Assembly (NCBI GenBank): GCA_963734575.1
Contig: CAVTHT010000008.1
Span: 62,001-126,000, forward strand
DNA from: CAIWHR01 sp963734575
GTDB taxonomy: Bacteria > Pseudomonadota > Gammaproteobacteria > Burkholderiales > Casimicrobiaceae
DNA length: 64,000 nucleotides
Direction: 5' to 3'
Every line of letters begins with the position of its first letter. The stretch's first letter is position 1. Position numbers and translations under genes: made by a program. This document shows positions 35,651 through 45,478 of this stretch, piece after piece. The notes below the pieces were generated by a model. The model saw only the letters and a program-made list of their open reading frames with translations. It was not told the DNA's origin and searched no databases.

Positions 35651-36433
35651 TTGCCACCGCTCATCGCCATCGTCCTCGCGTGCCTCGCCGGTGGCGTCCT
35701 CGCGATCATCGGAGCTGCCGGGACGCTCGCGCTGCGCCCGGCGCGCATCGGACGCCTCGTGAGCTTCGCGGTGGGCGCATTGCTCGGTGCGGTGTTCCTC
35801 GAGCTCCTGCCGCACGCACTGGAGCAGGGCGCCACCGAGCGCGTGATGCTCACGGTGCTCGCCGGCCTGCTGGCATTCTTCCTGCTCGAGAAGCTCGTGC
35901 TCTGGCGCCACAGCCACGACGAGCAGGACGTCGACGATCAGGCAACGATGCCCGCCGGACATGCAGGCCACGCGCACGATGCCGGACGCTCGGGATTGAT
36001 GATCCTCATCGGCAACAGCGTGCACAACTTCTGCGACGGCATCGTCATCGCCGCCGCATTCCTCGCGACACCCACTCTCGGCATCGCCACCACGGTCGCG
36101 ATCGTCGCCCATGCCATCCCGCAGCAGGTCGGCGATTTCGCCGTCCTCCTGCATTCGGGTTATCGCCGGGCGCGCGCCTTCGGCTTCAATGTCGCCACGG
36201 GACTCGCAACGGTCGCCGGCGGTCTGGCGGGGTATGCGGCGCTCGCCGAGATGCAGCAGCTGCTGCCGACGGTGCTCGCCATTGCCTCGGCCAGCCTGCT
36301 CTACGTCGCTGTCGCCGACCTCATTCCCAGCCTGCATCGCCATCCGCATCCGCTCGAGACGATGAAGCAGCTGCTACTCATCGGACTCGGGATCGGCATC
36401 ATCGCGGTGGTGCACACCTTGCTGGAGCACTGA
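35651..36433 (+). CDS. ZIP-family metal transporter
   Basis: 260-residue membrane protein that would carry zinc or another divalent metal into the cytoplasm. It has the ZIP motifs: IGNSVHNFCDGIVIAAAFL (HNFxDG) in helix IV and IVAHAIPQQVGDFAVLLHSG (HxxPxxxGD) in helix V. A His-rich loop (HSHDEQDVDDQ, then HAGHAHDAG) lies between helices III and IV. The only good start in frame is TTG 35651 (LPPLIAIVLACLAGG); no ATG precedes the first helix. It follows pgeF after about 80 bases. Confidence 0.85.
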   Translation: MPPLIAIVLACLAGGVLAIIGAAGTLALRPARIGRLVSFAVGALLGAVFLELLPHALEQGATERVMLTVLAGLLAFFLLEKLVLWRHSHDEQDVDDQATMPAGHAGHAHDAGRSGLMILIGNSVHNFCDGIVIAAAFLATPTLGIATTVAIVAHAIPQQVGDFAVLLHSGYRRARAFGFNVATGLATVAGGLAGYAALAEMQQLLPTVLAIASASLLYVAVADLIPSLHRHPHPLETMKQLLLIGLGIGIIAVVHTLLEH

Positions 36434-36607
36434 CGCCTTCGACGCCGCCACGCGCTCGCGCCGGTGCCGCCGGCCAAGCCAGGCGACGAGCGCCAGAACC
36501 GGAACGATGCCCGCACTGACAAACAACACGAGCCCGCCCAGCACCGACGAAGCGGTGACCGCCATCATGCCGATCACGTACAGCCAGGCGATCACCACGA
36601 GATGCAT
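36374..36607 (-). CDS. Small two-helix membrane protein, overlapping the end of the ZIP gene
   Basis: 77 residues from ATG 36607. Two hydrophobic segments cover about residues 2-17 (LVVIAWLYVIGMMAVTAS) and 20-40 (VLGGLVLFVSAGIVPVLALVAWLG), followed by a basic tail (RRHRRERVAASK). I recall similar small proteins in Burkholderiales beginning MHxxxIAWLYV with a GVLP-type second helix, which supports coding. The last 20 codons overlap the ZIP gene on the other strand and may be beyond the real stop if a base error is present. Function unknown. Confidence 0.5.
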   Translation of the reverse strand: MHLVVIAWLYVIGMMAVTASSVLGGLVLFVSAGIVPVLALVAWLGRRHRRERVAASKASVLQQGVHHRDDADPESDE

Positions 36608-36685
36608 GGCAATCCCTGTACGTGGGGAAGAGCGCATCTTGCCTGGATACGCGAGGAGCGGTTGCATGACCACGGACAGGGTGCC

Positions 36686-38441
36686 ATGAACGACCACAGC
36701 TCGGAACTCGGTGCGGCCTGGCTCGATCTCGCGCAGAGCTGGCAGCACGCCGCGGCGCAATGGGCCCTGTGGTGGAGCGGATCCATGGCGGGCATGCCGC
36801 CGGGGCCCCACGCGGCCACTGCCGCGGGCACGGCCGATCATCTCGCCCCGGACGTCGCCGCGCTGAACGCCCGCTACCAGCCGCGCTTCCAGGCACTCTG
36901 GCTCGGGGCCCAGCAGACGCTGCTGCAGCCGGCGACTGCGCCGGCGCTGCCGGTCGTGGCGGCGCCGGCCCCGGGCGATCGCCGCTTCGCCGCGCCCGAA
37001 TGGGATGCCCTTCCCTACTTCGCGCTCCTCAAGCAGCACTACCTCCTCACCGCGGAATACCTGAAGGAGCTCGCAACCCTGGCTCCGGTGTCCGCACGCG
37101 AGAAGCGCCGCGTGGCGTTCATGACGCGCCAGCTCGTGGACGCGATGGCGCCGTCGAATTTCCCGGCGACCAACCCCGAGGTGTGGAAGCAGGCGCTCGC
37201 CAGCGAAGGCTCGAGCGTGCTGCAGGGCGTGGACAACCTCGTCGCCGACGCGCGCCGGGGCCGGATCTCGATGACCGACGAGCGCGCGTTCGAGCTCGGC
37301 CGCAACATCGCCGTGACGCCGGGCGACGTCGTCTTCCGCAACGATCTCATCGAGCTGATCCAGTACCGCGCGACGACCGGCCGCGTGCACAAGCGTCCGC
37401 TGCTCATCGTGCCGCCGTGCATCAACAAGTTCTACATCCTCGACCTGCAGCCGGAGAACTCGTTCGTCCGCTGGGCGGTGGGCGAGGGCCACACGGTGTT
37501 CATGATCTCGTGGCGCAACATCCCCGCCGAGCTCGGGCATCTCACCTGGGACGATTACGTCGCGCAGGGGGCGCTTGCGGCGCTCGACGTGGCGCGCACG
37601 ATCGGTCGCGCCGACGCCGTCAACGTGCTGGGGTTCTGCGTGGGCGGCGCGATACTGGCCTGCGCCCTCGCCGTGCTCGCCGCGCGCGGCGAAGGGGGCG
37701 TCGCGAGCGCGAGCTTCCTCACCACGCTCCTCGACTACACGGACCCCGGCGAGATCGAGGTGTACGTCTCGCACGAGATGCTGGATGCGCGCGAGCCCTC
37801 CTTGAACGCCGGGCAGCGCGTGCACGGTGGCGAGCTCGCCACCGCGTTCGCGACCCTTCGCGCGAACGAGCTCGTGTGGAACTACGTCGTCAACAATTAC
37901 CTCAAGGGCAAGACGCCCCCGGCTTTCGATCTGCTGTACTGGAACAGCGACTCCTGCAACCTGCCCGGGCCGATGTACGCGTACTACCTGCGCAACATGT
38001 ATCTCGACAACCGCCTGCGCGAGCGCGATGGCCTGACGGTGCTCGGCGAGAAGATCGACCTGCGCCGCATCCGCGTGCCGGCGTACGTCTACGCGTCGCG
38101 CGACGATCACATCGTGCCCTGGCATTCGGCGTACAGCTCGACGCAGCCTCCTCGGCGGCGACGTCGTGTTCACGCTGGGTGCGTCCGGCCACATCGCGGG
38201 CGTGGTCAACCCGCCCGCGAAGAAGCGGCGCAACTACTGGGTCAACGATCAGGTGCCCGGCGACCCCGAGGCATGGCTCGCGGCGGCGCGGGAGGAGCCG
38301 GGCAGTTGGTGGCCGCACTGGGGCGCGTGGATCGCGCGGCATGGCGGCGGGGAGCGCACGGCACCGCGCAACACGGGCAATGCCAAATACAAGGCGCTCG
38401 ATCCCGCGCCCGGCCGCTACGTCAGGGAAGTCGTCGCGTGA
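36686..38441 (+). CDS. phaC: Class I poly(3-hydroxyalkanoate) synthase PhaC (one frameshift)
   Basis: PhaC polymerises (R)-3-hydroxyacyl-CoA into PHA granules. About 584 residues, normal for class I. The lipase-like box with the catalytic Cys is VLGFCVGGAI (about residue 315), the catalytic Asp is in SRDDHIVPW and the His in LGASGHIAGVVNP. Also visible: PSNFPATNPEVWKQ and PPCINKFYILDLQPENSFVRW in parts. The frame breaks near 38145, where CAGCCTCCTCGG should read CAGCTCCTCGG (STQLLGGDVVFTLG). It is the first gene of phaC-phaA-phaB. Confidence 0.93.
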
Positions 38442-38562
38442 GCCGCCGCTTCGACACGCCGTCGTTCAGGCGCGACCCATCGGACACGTGCGCTAAGATG
38501 CATCGAGGTTGGCCGGCGCTGCGGCATTCCGGCGCGCAGCGCCCTTCCTTCAGGAGATTGCC

Positions 38563-39742
38563 ATGACCGACATCGTCATCACCACCGCACTGCGCACTGC
38601 CGTCGGCAAGTTCGGCGGCGGCCTCGCGAAGACGCCCGCACCCGAGCTGGGCGCCACCGTCATCCGCGCGCTGCTCGAGAAGAGCCGCATTGCCGGCGAC
38701 CAGGTCTCGGAAGTGATCCTCGGCCAGGTGCTGACGGCAGGCAGCGGCCAGAACCCCGCGCGTCAGGCGCTGATCAAGTCGGGACTGCCGAACGCGATTC
38801 CCGCCATGACGATCAACAAGGTGTGCGGCTCGGGCCTCAAGGCGGTGATGCTGGCGGTGCAGGCGATCCGTTGCGGCGATGCGGAGATCGTGATCGCCGG
38901 CGGCCAGGAGAACATGAGCGCGTCGCCGCACGTGCTTCCCGGCTCCCGCGACGGCTTTCGCATGGGCGATGCGAAGCTCGTCGACACGATGATCGTGGAC
39001 GGGCTGTGGGACGTGTACAACCAGTACCACATGGGCACCACGGCCGAGAACGTCGCGAAGCAGTACGGCATCTCGCGCGCGGAGCAGGACGCCTTCGCGG
39101 TGGCGAGCCAGAACAAGGCCGAGGCCGCCCAGAAGGCCGGCAGGTTCAAGGACGAGATCGTGCCGGTGATGATCCCGCAGCGCAAAGGCGATCCCGTCGC
39201 ATTCGACCAGGACGAGTTCATCAAGCCGGGCACGACCGCCGAATCCGTCGCGGGCTTGCGGCCCGCGTTCGCGAAGGATGGCTCCGTGACGGCGGCCAAT
39301 GCGTCCGGCATCAACGACGGCGCCGCCGCGGTGCTCGTGATGTCGGCGGCGCGCGCCGAGAAGCTCGGCCTCGCACCCGCTGGCGCGCATTCGTGCCTAC
39401 GCGTCGGCCGGACTCGATCCCGCGATCATGGGCATGGGGCCGGTGCCGGCATCGCGCCGCTGCCTCGAGAAGGCGGGCTGGAAGGCCGCCGATCTCGACC
39501 TCATGGAGATCAACGAAGCCTTCGCCGCGCAGGCGTGCGCGGTCAACAAGGAAATGGGCTGGGACACGAGCCGCATCAACGTGAACGGCGGCGCGATCGC
39601 CATCGGCCATCCGATCGGCGCGTCCGGTGCACGCGTCCTGGTCACGCTGCTGCACGAGATGCAGCGCCGCAACGCGAAGCGGGGCCTCGCTTCGCTGTGC
39701 ATCGGCGGCGGCATGGGGGTCGCGCTGGCGGTCGAGCGCTAG
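38563..39742 (+). CDS. phaA: Acetyl-CoA acetyltransferase (beta-ketothiolase) PhaA (one frameshift)
   Basis: PhaA condenses two acetyl-CoA to acetoacetyl-CoA, the first step of PHB synthesis. About 392 residues with the acylated Cys in MTINKVCGSGLKAV, the His in GGAIAIGHPIGASGARVLV and the second Cys in LCIGGGMGVALAVER. AGGAG precedes ATG 38563. The frame breaks near 39382: GCACCCGCTGG should read GCACCGCTGG (LAPLARIRAYASAGLDP). It lies between phaC and phaB, 121 bases after phaC. Confidence 0.93.
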
Positions 39743-39818
39743 GCAGGAACGACAACGCAGGCTGCGGCCGCGGCCGGGCACTCGACCCGACTGCCGCCGC
39801 TCGACAAGGAGGAGCGAA

Positions 39819-40571
39819 ATGGCAACCGAACAACACCGCATCGCGCTCGTCACCGGCGGCATGGGTGGGCTGGGCGAGGCCATCTGCCTCAAGCTCGCGG
39901 CACTCGGCTACACCGTCGTCACCACGCATTCGCCCGGCAACGCCAAGGCACAGGAGTGGCTCGCGAGCATGCGGGCGCAGGGTCTCAAATTCCACGCGTA
40001 TCCGTGCGATGTCGCGAGCTTCGAAAGCTGCGCCGAGTGCGTGGCGACGGTCGTGCGTGAGGTGGGCGCGGTGGAGGTGCTGGTCAACAACGCCGGCATC
40101 ACGCGCGACATGACCTTCAAGAAGATGGACAAGGTCAACTGGGACATCGTGATGCGCACCAATCTCGACAGCTGCTTCAACATGACGAAGCAGGTCGCCG
40201 ACGGCATGGTCGACCGGGGCTGGGGCCGCATCATCAACATCTCGTCGGTCAACGGCCAGAAGGGCGCGTTCGGGCAGACGAACTACTCGGCCGCGAAAGC
40301 CGGCATGCACGGCTTCACCAAGGCACTCGCCCTGGAGGTCGCGCGCAAGGGCGTCACCGTCAACACCATATCGCCGGGCTACATCGGCACGAAGATGGTG
40401 ATGGCGATCCCGCAGGAGGTGCTCGATTCGAAGATCATTCCGCAGATCCCGATGGGGCGGCTCGGCAAGCCCGAGGAGATCGCCGGTCTCGTCGCCTATC
40501 TCGCGAGCGAGGAAGCGGCGTTCCTGACGGGTGCGAACATCGCGATCAACGGGGGCCAGCACATGTTCTGA
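39819..40571 (+). CDS. phaB: Acetoacetyl-CoA reductase PhaB
   Basis: NADPH-dependent reductase giving (R)-3-hydroxybutyryl-CoA for PhaC. 250 residues. It has TGGMGGLGEAICLKLA (cofactor loop), LVNNAGITRDMTFKKM, the Ser-Tyr-Lys triad (ISSVNGQKGAFGQTNYSAAKAG in parts) and ends GANIAINGGQHMF, as PhaB proteins usually do. A strong AAGGAGGAG ribosome site (39807-39815) precedes ATG 39819. The operon ends at the terminator at 40591-40615. Substrate specificity is inferred from its context and close family resemblance. Confidence 0.95.
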   Translation: MATEQHRIALVTGGMGGLGEAICLKLAALGYTVVTTHSPGNAKAQEWLASMRAQGLKFHAYPCDVASFESCAECVATVVREVGAVEVLVNNAGITRDMTFKKMDKVNWDIVMRTNLDSCFNMTKQVADGMVDRGWGRIINISSVNGQKGAFGQTNYSAAKAGMHGFTKALALEVARKGVTVNTISPGYIGTKMVMAIPQEVLDSKIIPQIPMGRLGKPEEIAGLVAYLASEEAAFLTGANIAINGGQHMF

Positions 40572-40590
40572 GCTGCGCTGCGCCGCGGCG

Positions 40591-40615
40591 ACGGCGGCTT
40601 GCGGGCCGCCGTTTT
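40591..40615 (+). terminator. Rho-independent terminator after phaCAB
   Basis: An 8-bp stem ACGGCGGC / GCCGCCGT with a 6-base loop runs into four T, 20 bases after the phaB stop. It closes the phaCAB operon. Confidence 0.85.
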
Positions 40616-40636
40616 CATTGGATCGCGCGACTTCGG

Positions 40637-40664
40637 GAGTGCCTGCACGCGAGTGCCTGCACGC
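40637..40664. repeat. Tandem 14-bp direct repeat
   Basis: GAGTGCCTGCACGC occurs twice back to back, just upstream of the Mut7-C gene. It may be a small duplication; I see no function. Confidence 0.7.
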
Positions 40665-40699
40665 GAGCGCCTCGGGCGAGCGAGGGAGCGAACGGAAGC

Positions 40700-41181
40700 A
40701 TGCGGTTCCTGTGCGACGAGATGCTGGGCCGCTTCGCCCGCTACCTGCGCGCAGCCGGCCACGACACCGCGCTCGCAAGCGGAGGGACGGCCGACCGCGA
40801 CCTCCTCGAGCGCGCCCACCGCGAGGACCGGCTCTTTCTCACCTGCGACCGGCGCATCGCGGAGCATCGCCGCGCCCGCGGCATCGCGCTGATCCTTCCC
40901 CGGGGCAATCTCGACGAAGTCGCGTGCGCAGTGACGCGTGCCGTGCAGCTCGACTGGCTCCATGCGCCGTTCACGCGCTGCCTCGTCGACAACACGCCGC
41001 TCGCCGCCGTCGGCGCTGCGCAGTTACGCGCGCGTGCCGGCCGACGTAGACGCGCGCGACGCTCGCCATTGCCCGGCGTGCGGCCGCATCTACTGGGCGG
41101 GCTCGCACCATCGCCGCATGCAGCAGCGCCTGCACGCATGGGCGACGGGCGCATTCGGCCAGATCCGCGACGCCCCCGTGA
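40700..41181 (+). CDS. Mut7-C RNase-domain protein with zinc ribbon (two frameshifts)
   Basis: About 159 residues of the Mut7-C (DUF82, PIN-like RNase) family. The start MRFLCDEMLGRFARYLRAAGHDT, the acidic residues LCDEM and TADRDLL, and LFLTCDRRIAEHR fit a PIN-type nuclease fold. The zinc-ribbon end is RHCPACGRIYWAGSHHRRMQQRL. Frame breaks lie near 41010 (extra C in GCCGCCGTC) and near 41175 (CCCCC for CCCC); with both corrected the gene stops at the TGA at 41179-41181 after QIRDAP. As sequenced the frame would run on into the Bug gene, which is not credible. Target RNA unknown. Confidence 0.7.
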
Positions 41182-41188
41182 GGCGTGC

Positions 41189-41197
41189 TGGCATAAT
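41189..41197 (+). promoter_or_regulatory. Candidate extended -10 promoter of the Bug-family gene
   Basis: TGG followed by CATAAT (41192-41197) is an extended -10, about 50 bases before the GTG start at 41257. There is no clear -35. Confidence 0.4.
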
Positions 41198-41256
41198 TCG
41201 GACCGCCATCGCGTCGCGTGCCCAACCGTCGCGACGCTTCCTTACGGAGGATCCTC

Positions 41257-42234
41257 GTGCGTCATCCCGTTTCCCGCCTCGCGCTCGCTTTCGTTGCTGC
41301 CGCGTGCGTCCTTGCGCCCGCCGCGGCCCAGGATGCCTATCCCAACAAGCCGATCACGATGATCGTGCCGTTCCCGCCCGGCGGCGTGGCGGACATCGTC
41401 GCCCGGCCGACCGCCGACGCGATGGGCCGCTACCTGAAGCAGCCCGTGGTGATCGAGAACAAGCCCGGCGCCGGCGGCGGCATCGGCATGCAGTACGTCG
41501 CCAGGGCCAAGCCCGACGGCTACACCATCATGCTCGCGCTGTCGTCGATCTCCATCCTGCCGGAGGCGGACAAGGTCACCGGCCGGCCGCAGATGTTCGA
41601 GCTCAACCAGTTCGTGCCGATCGCGCGCCTCACGGCGGACCCCACCGTGCTCGCGGTGCGCGCGGACAGCCCGTGGAAGACGGTGCAGGAGTTCGTCGCC
41701 GACGCCAAGAAGCGGCCCGGCGCGATCACGTACGGCTCGTCGGGCAACTACGGCACCATGCACGTGCCGATGGAGATGCTCGCGCAAAGCGCCGGCGTGA
41801 AGCTGCTGCACGTGCCGTACACCGGCGCCGGGCCGGCCGTGGTCGCGCTCCTCGGCGGCAACGTCGATGCGCTCGCCACGGGTCCGTCGACCGTGATCCA
41901 GCACGTCAAGGCCGGCAAGGTGCGCGTGCTGGGCTCGTGGGGCGACAAGCGCCTCGCATCGCTGCCGGAGGTGCCGACGCTGACCGAAGCGGGCTTCGAC
42001 GCGGTCTTCTTCCAGTGGGCCGGGGTGTTCGCGCCGGCAGGCACGCCGGAGCCGATCGTCAACAAGCTGCGTGAAGCGGCCCGCGCGACCGCCAACGACG
42101 CCACCTTCAAGTCGGTGCTCGCCACGGTGCAGACGCCGGTGCAGTACCTGGACGCGCCGGAGATGCGCAAGTTCTGGGATGCCGATGCGAAGAAGCTCGG
42201 CGAAGCCGTACGCAAGGTCGGCAAGGTCGAGTGA
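41257..42234 (+). CDS. Bug/TctC-family periplasmic solute-binding protein
   Basis: 325 residues from GTG 41257. GGAGG lies 6 bases upstream, so I prefer this to GTG 41218. Signal peptide: VSRLALAFVAAACVLAPAAAQ. The mature protein starts DAYPNKPITMIVPFPPGGVADIVAR, the Bug hallmark seen in two parts, and has ENKPGAGGGIGMQYVA, YGSSGNYGTMHV and VPYTGAGPAVVALLGGNVDA, where carboxylate ligands normally bind. Such proteins usually serve tripartite tricarboxylate transporters, but no TctA or TctB gene is present here. It may feed a transporter encoded elsewhere or act as a sensor component. Ligand unknown. Confidence 0.9.
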   Translation: MRHPVSRLALAFVAAACVLAPAAAQDAYPNKPITMIVPFPPGGVADIVARPTADAMGRYLKQPVVIENKPGAGGGIGMQYVARAKPDGYTIMLALSSISILPEADKVTGRPQMFELNQFVPIARLTADPTVLAVRADSPWKTVQEFVADAKKRPGAITYGSSGNYGTMHVPMEMLAQSAGVKLLHVPYTGAGPAVVALLGGNVDALATGPSTVIQHVKAGKVRVLGSWGDKRLASLPEVPTLTEAGFDAVFFQWAGVFAPAGTPEPIVNKLREAARATANDATFKSVLATVQTPVQYLDAPEMRKFWDADAKKLGEAVRKVGKVE

Positions 42235-42241
42235 TGTACCG

Positions 42242-42267
42242 GCACCGCACCCCGCACGGTGCGGTGC
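42242..42267. terminator. Hairpin between the convergent Bug and Mur-ligase-like genes
   Basis: A perfect 9-bp stem GCACCGCAC / GTGCGGTGC with an 8-base loop lies in the 39-base gap between two convergent genes. No T-run follows on either strand. It may act as a bidirectional terminator. Confidence 0.5.
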
Positions 42268-42273
42268 TGACCC

Positions 42274-43580
42274 TCAGGTCACCGGCCGGCGGTTGCCCCA
42301 CGACACGCCGAGCATGGGACATTGGTCGCAGCCGCGGACGCGGATGTTGCAGGCGCGGATGTCGCAACGCACGTCCCGTCCCTGCAGGATCAGCCGCACG
42401 CGGTCGAGCCGCTGCGTGTCGCGGCCCTTGAGCAGCACCACGTCGCCGGGTTGCAGCAGGTCGCGCAGCGTGGCCGCGATTTCGCGCGGCGTGCGCCCCC
42501 CGTGCATCAGCCGTGCGGCGCCATCGCCCGCAGCACGGATGCCGGGCCGGTAGCGTTCGAGCGACTGCTTCGATCCGGCGACGACCACGACCGCAACGAG
42601 CGTCGCGGCGCGTTCGGCGATGCCGCGGTAGATGCTGCTCTGCACGCCGGGCGGCTCGGACACGTCGCCGAGCACGAGGATGCGACGGCGCGCGGGAATG
42701 TCCGCGAGCGCATCCAGCGCCGCGTGGATCGTCTCCAGCGTGGATTTGAAATCGTCGCGCAGGATCATGATGCCGTCGGGAAGCGCAACCGGCTGCAGCC
42801 GCCCCGGCGTGGGCTCGAGCTCGCCGAGCCGCTGCAACGCGTGCTCGACGGGCACGCCTTCGACGTGCGCCACCGCGAGCGCGGCGAGCGCCGCCCGCAC
42901 CTGATGGCGACCGACGAGACGCAGCGTGAATTCATGCGGCACGCCGAACGCCGTGGCGGTCACCTGCATGCCGTGCGGCCACGCCATGCGCACGTCGCTC
43001 GCATGCACGTCGCAGCCGGGCGCGAAGCCGAACGTGACCACGCGCGCGGCGGTCTCGCCGCGCATCCAGAGCACGTTGGGATCGTCGCCGTTGAGGATCG
43101 CCACGCCGTCGGCGGGCAATGCCCGCACCATCCACGCCTTCTCGTCGCGCGTGACCTCGAGCGTGCCGAGACTGCGATGGTGCTCGCTGGCGATGGCGGT
43201 GACGACGGTGACCGACGGCCGCACGAGCCGCGCGTAGCGGCGCATCTGCCCGCGGACCGTCGATCCCGACCTCCACGACCGCGCGTCGGCTGGCCGCGAC
43301 GCACGCGCAGGACGGCCAGCGCGAGCGACGACCACGAATTGCGCAGCATGCCCGGATGCTCGGCCAGTCCGAGCGCGGCCGCGACCGCGCGACTCGTGGT
43401 GGACTTGCCGAGCGACCCGACGACCGCGACGATGCGCGCGTGCGGAACGACGATGCGGCGATGCGCCCGCGCAAGGACCGCGAGCAGCGGCCACGACCGG
43501 AACAGGATGCCGCTGCGGATCTGCAGGCGGCCGGCGGGCGTGCGGCACAGCGCCCAGAGATCGCGCGCGCCGTAGCGCAT
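42274..43580 (-). CDS. Mur-ligase-like protein (MurF-type) with C-terminal four-cysteine motif (two frameshifts)
   Basis: About 434 residues. The ATP loop VAVVGSLGKSTTSRAVAAALG is in the N-terminal part, followed by RAVVEVGIDGPGQM, VTAIASEHHRSLGTLE, AILNGDDPNVLWM and GRHQVRAALAALAVA. These are the central and C-terminal Mur-ligase domains, MurF-type, which join an amino acid or peptide to a carboxylate using ATP. Breaks near 43295 and 43262 each need one base removed. The C-terminus ends with RCDIRACNIRVRGCDQCPM, a CX4CX6CX2C motif that could bind metal. The ATG overlaps the asnB stop (TGATG). A first-step N-terminal substrate domain of true MurF is not obvious, so the substrate is probably different. 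Confidence 0.75.
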
Positions 43581-45478
43581 CAGCGAAAGGCCTGCAACGG
43601 CCGGCCGCGACGGAACAGCTCGTCCCACAGCTGCAGGCCGAGGACCGACATCAGCACCATGCCGAGATCCTCGCCGCGCGCGTGCCGGCGGCGCGCATCG
43701 GCGACCTTGCGCGGATCGAAGAAGCCCTTCTCGCGCAGCGCACCGTGCGAGAGCAGCGCTTCGGCGAAATCGGGCAGACGGCCGCGCATCCACGACCCCG
43801 TCGGCACCTGCATCGGACGCTTGCGCCGGCGCACGATGTCGGCGGGCAGCACGCCGTCCATCGCGCGTCGCAATACCTGCTTCTCGCGCAGCCACTGCAT
43901 CTTCACCCACGGCGGAATGCGGGCGCAGAACTCGACGAACTCGTGGTCGAGGAACGGCACGCGCGCCTCGACCGAGGCCGCCATCGACCCCCGGTCGAGG
44001 CTCTGCTCGACGGAATCGGCCAGCCGGTGCCGCAGGTCGAGGTACTGCAGTTGCGCGAACGGATGCCAGTCGCCGAATCCGTCCGGCAACGAGGCGTCGC
44101 CCGGCAGGAGATCGTCGTGGGCGCCGGCCGCGAAATCATCCGCGAGCACCGCGGCACCCGCGCCCGTGGCGCGCAGGTGCGTGACGCTGCGCGAGTAGCG
44201 TTCGAAGGACATGGTGCGCTCGCCGGCGATGATGCCCGCGGCTCCGGGCCAGCGGCGGTGCAGCCACGGGAGCGCGGCGAGGCCGCGCCGCACGGACTGC
44301 GGCAGCACGAAGACGGGCTGCAGCGCGCGCCATGTCGGGTACCACGAGTAGCCACCGAGGGCCTCGTCGGCACCTTCACCCGTCAGCACGACCTTCACCT
44401 GTCCCGCCGTGGCACGGGCGAGGACGAGCCGGCCGATCATGATGCCCGCCATCAGCGTGTCCTCGCCGTGCCAGATCGCCTCCGGCAGGAGCGCGAGGTC
44501 GCGCGCCCCACAGAACACGCGGTGGCCGTCGAGCCGATAGGCGGGATAGTCGTCCAGCGCCTTCTGCTGGCCGAGCTCGTCGAAGCGCGCATCCTCGAAG
44601 CGCAACGTGAAGGTCGGCACCGGGCTCTGCTGCGCGCGCGCCATCAGCGCCGTGACGCTGCTCGAGTCGATGCCCGCGGAAAGCCACGCGCCGACCGGCA
44701 CGTCGCTGCGCAGGTGCAGCGCGACGGCCTCGGCGAGCTTTTCGCGCAGGCGCACCGCCCAGGCCGCAGCGCTCGTGCGCCGGTCGTATTCGCGGCGGTC
44801 CGGAAAGGCGGCATCCCAATACCGGTCGATCGCGACGGAACCCGACGCGAACGTCAGCACGTGGCCCGGCAGCAGGCGCCGGAGGTCCTTCACCATCGTG
44901 CGTGCGCCGATGACGCGACCGTAGGAGAAGGCCTGCGCGATCGCGCCGGGATCGGGCTCGGCCTCGATCAGGCCCGAGGCGACGATCGCCTTCTGCTCGG
45001 ATGCGAACAACAGCCCTGCGGCGGTGACGGCATAGTGCAGCGGCTTGATGCCGAGCCGGTCGCGCACCAGGAGCAGCTTGCGCTCGCGCGCATCCCACAG
45101 CGCGATCGCGAACATTCCGCGCAGATGCGAGACGAATCCGCTGCCGTGATCTTCGTACAGATGGGCGATGACCTCGACGTCGGCGTGCGTGCGGAATGCG
45201 TGGCCCCGTGCCTCGAGCGCGGCACGCAGCTCGACGTGGTTGTAGATCTCTCCGTTGCAGACGACCGTGACGGAGCCATCCTCGTTCGCGAGCGGCTGGT
45301 CGCCATGCGCGACATCGATGATGCTGAGCCGCCGGATCGCGAGCCCGACGCCGGGGGCCACGTGCATGCCGTGACTGTCGGGACCGCGGTGCACGAGCGT
45401 GCCGTTCATGCGCGCGAGCATCGCGCGATCGGCCGGGTTTTGCGCGTCCCGCAGCGCGATGCCGCAAATGCCGCACAT
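43580..45478 (-). CDS. asnB: Asparagine synthetase (glutamine-hydrolysing), AsnB-type amidotransferase
   Basis: 632-residue two-domain enzyme. The glutaminase domain starts MCGICGIALRD with the catalytic Cys2 and has HRGPDSHGM, NGEIYNHVELR and LVRDRLGIKPLHYA. The synthetase domain has the ATP loop VPVGAWLSAGIDSSSVTALM and GEGADEALGGYSWYP. The frame is intact. Besides free aspartate, members of this family amidate carboxyl groups in peptidoglycan precursors, peptides and capsule sugars. Its start overlaps the upstream stop and its stop overlaps the downstream Mur-ligase-like start, both as TGATG. This tight coupling suggests joint work and not general asparagine supply. Confidence 0.9.
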   Translation of the reverse strand: MCGICGIALRDAQNPADRAMLARMNGTLVHRGPDSHGMHVAPGVGLAIRRLSIIDVAHGDQPLANEDGSVTVVCNGEIYNHVELRAALEARGHAFRTHADVEVIAHLYEDHGSGFVSHLRGMFAIALWDARERKLLLVRDRLGIKPLHYAVTAAGLLFASEQKAIVASGLIEAEPDPGAIAQAFSYGRVIGARTMVKDLRRLLPGHVLTFASGSVAIDRYWDAAFPDRREYDRRTSAAAWAVRLREKLAEAVALHLRSDVPVGAWLSAGIDSSSVTALMARAQQSPVPTFTLRFEDARFDELGQQKALDDYPAYRLDGHRVFCGARDLALLPEAIWHGEDTLMAGIMIGRLVLARATAGQVKVVLTGEGADEALGGYSWYPTWRALQPVFVLPQSVRRGLAALPWLHRRWPGAAGIIAGERTMSFERYSRSVTHLRATGAGAAVLADDFAAGAHDDLLPGDASLPDGFGDWHPFAQLQYLDLRHRLADSVEQSLDRGSMAASVEARVPFLDHEFVEFCARIPPWVKMQWLREKQVLRRAMDGVLPADIVRRRKRPMQVPTGSWMRGRLPDFAEALLSHGALREKGFFDPRKVADARRRHARGEDLGMVLMSVLGLQLWDELFRRGRPLQAFR

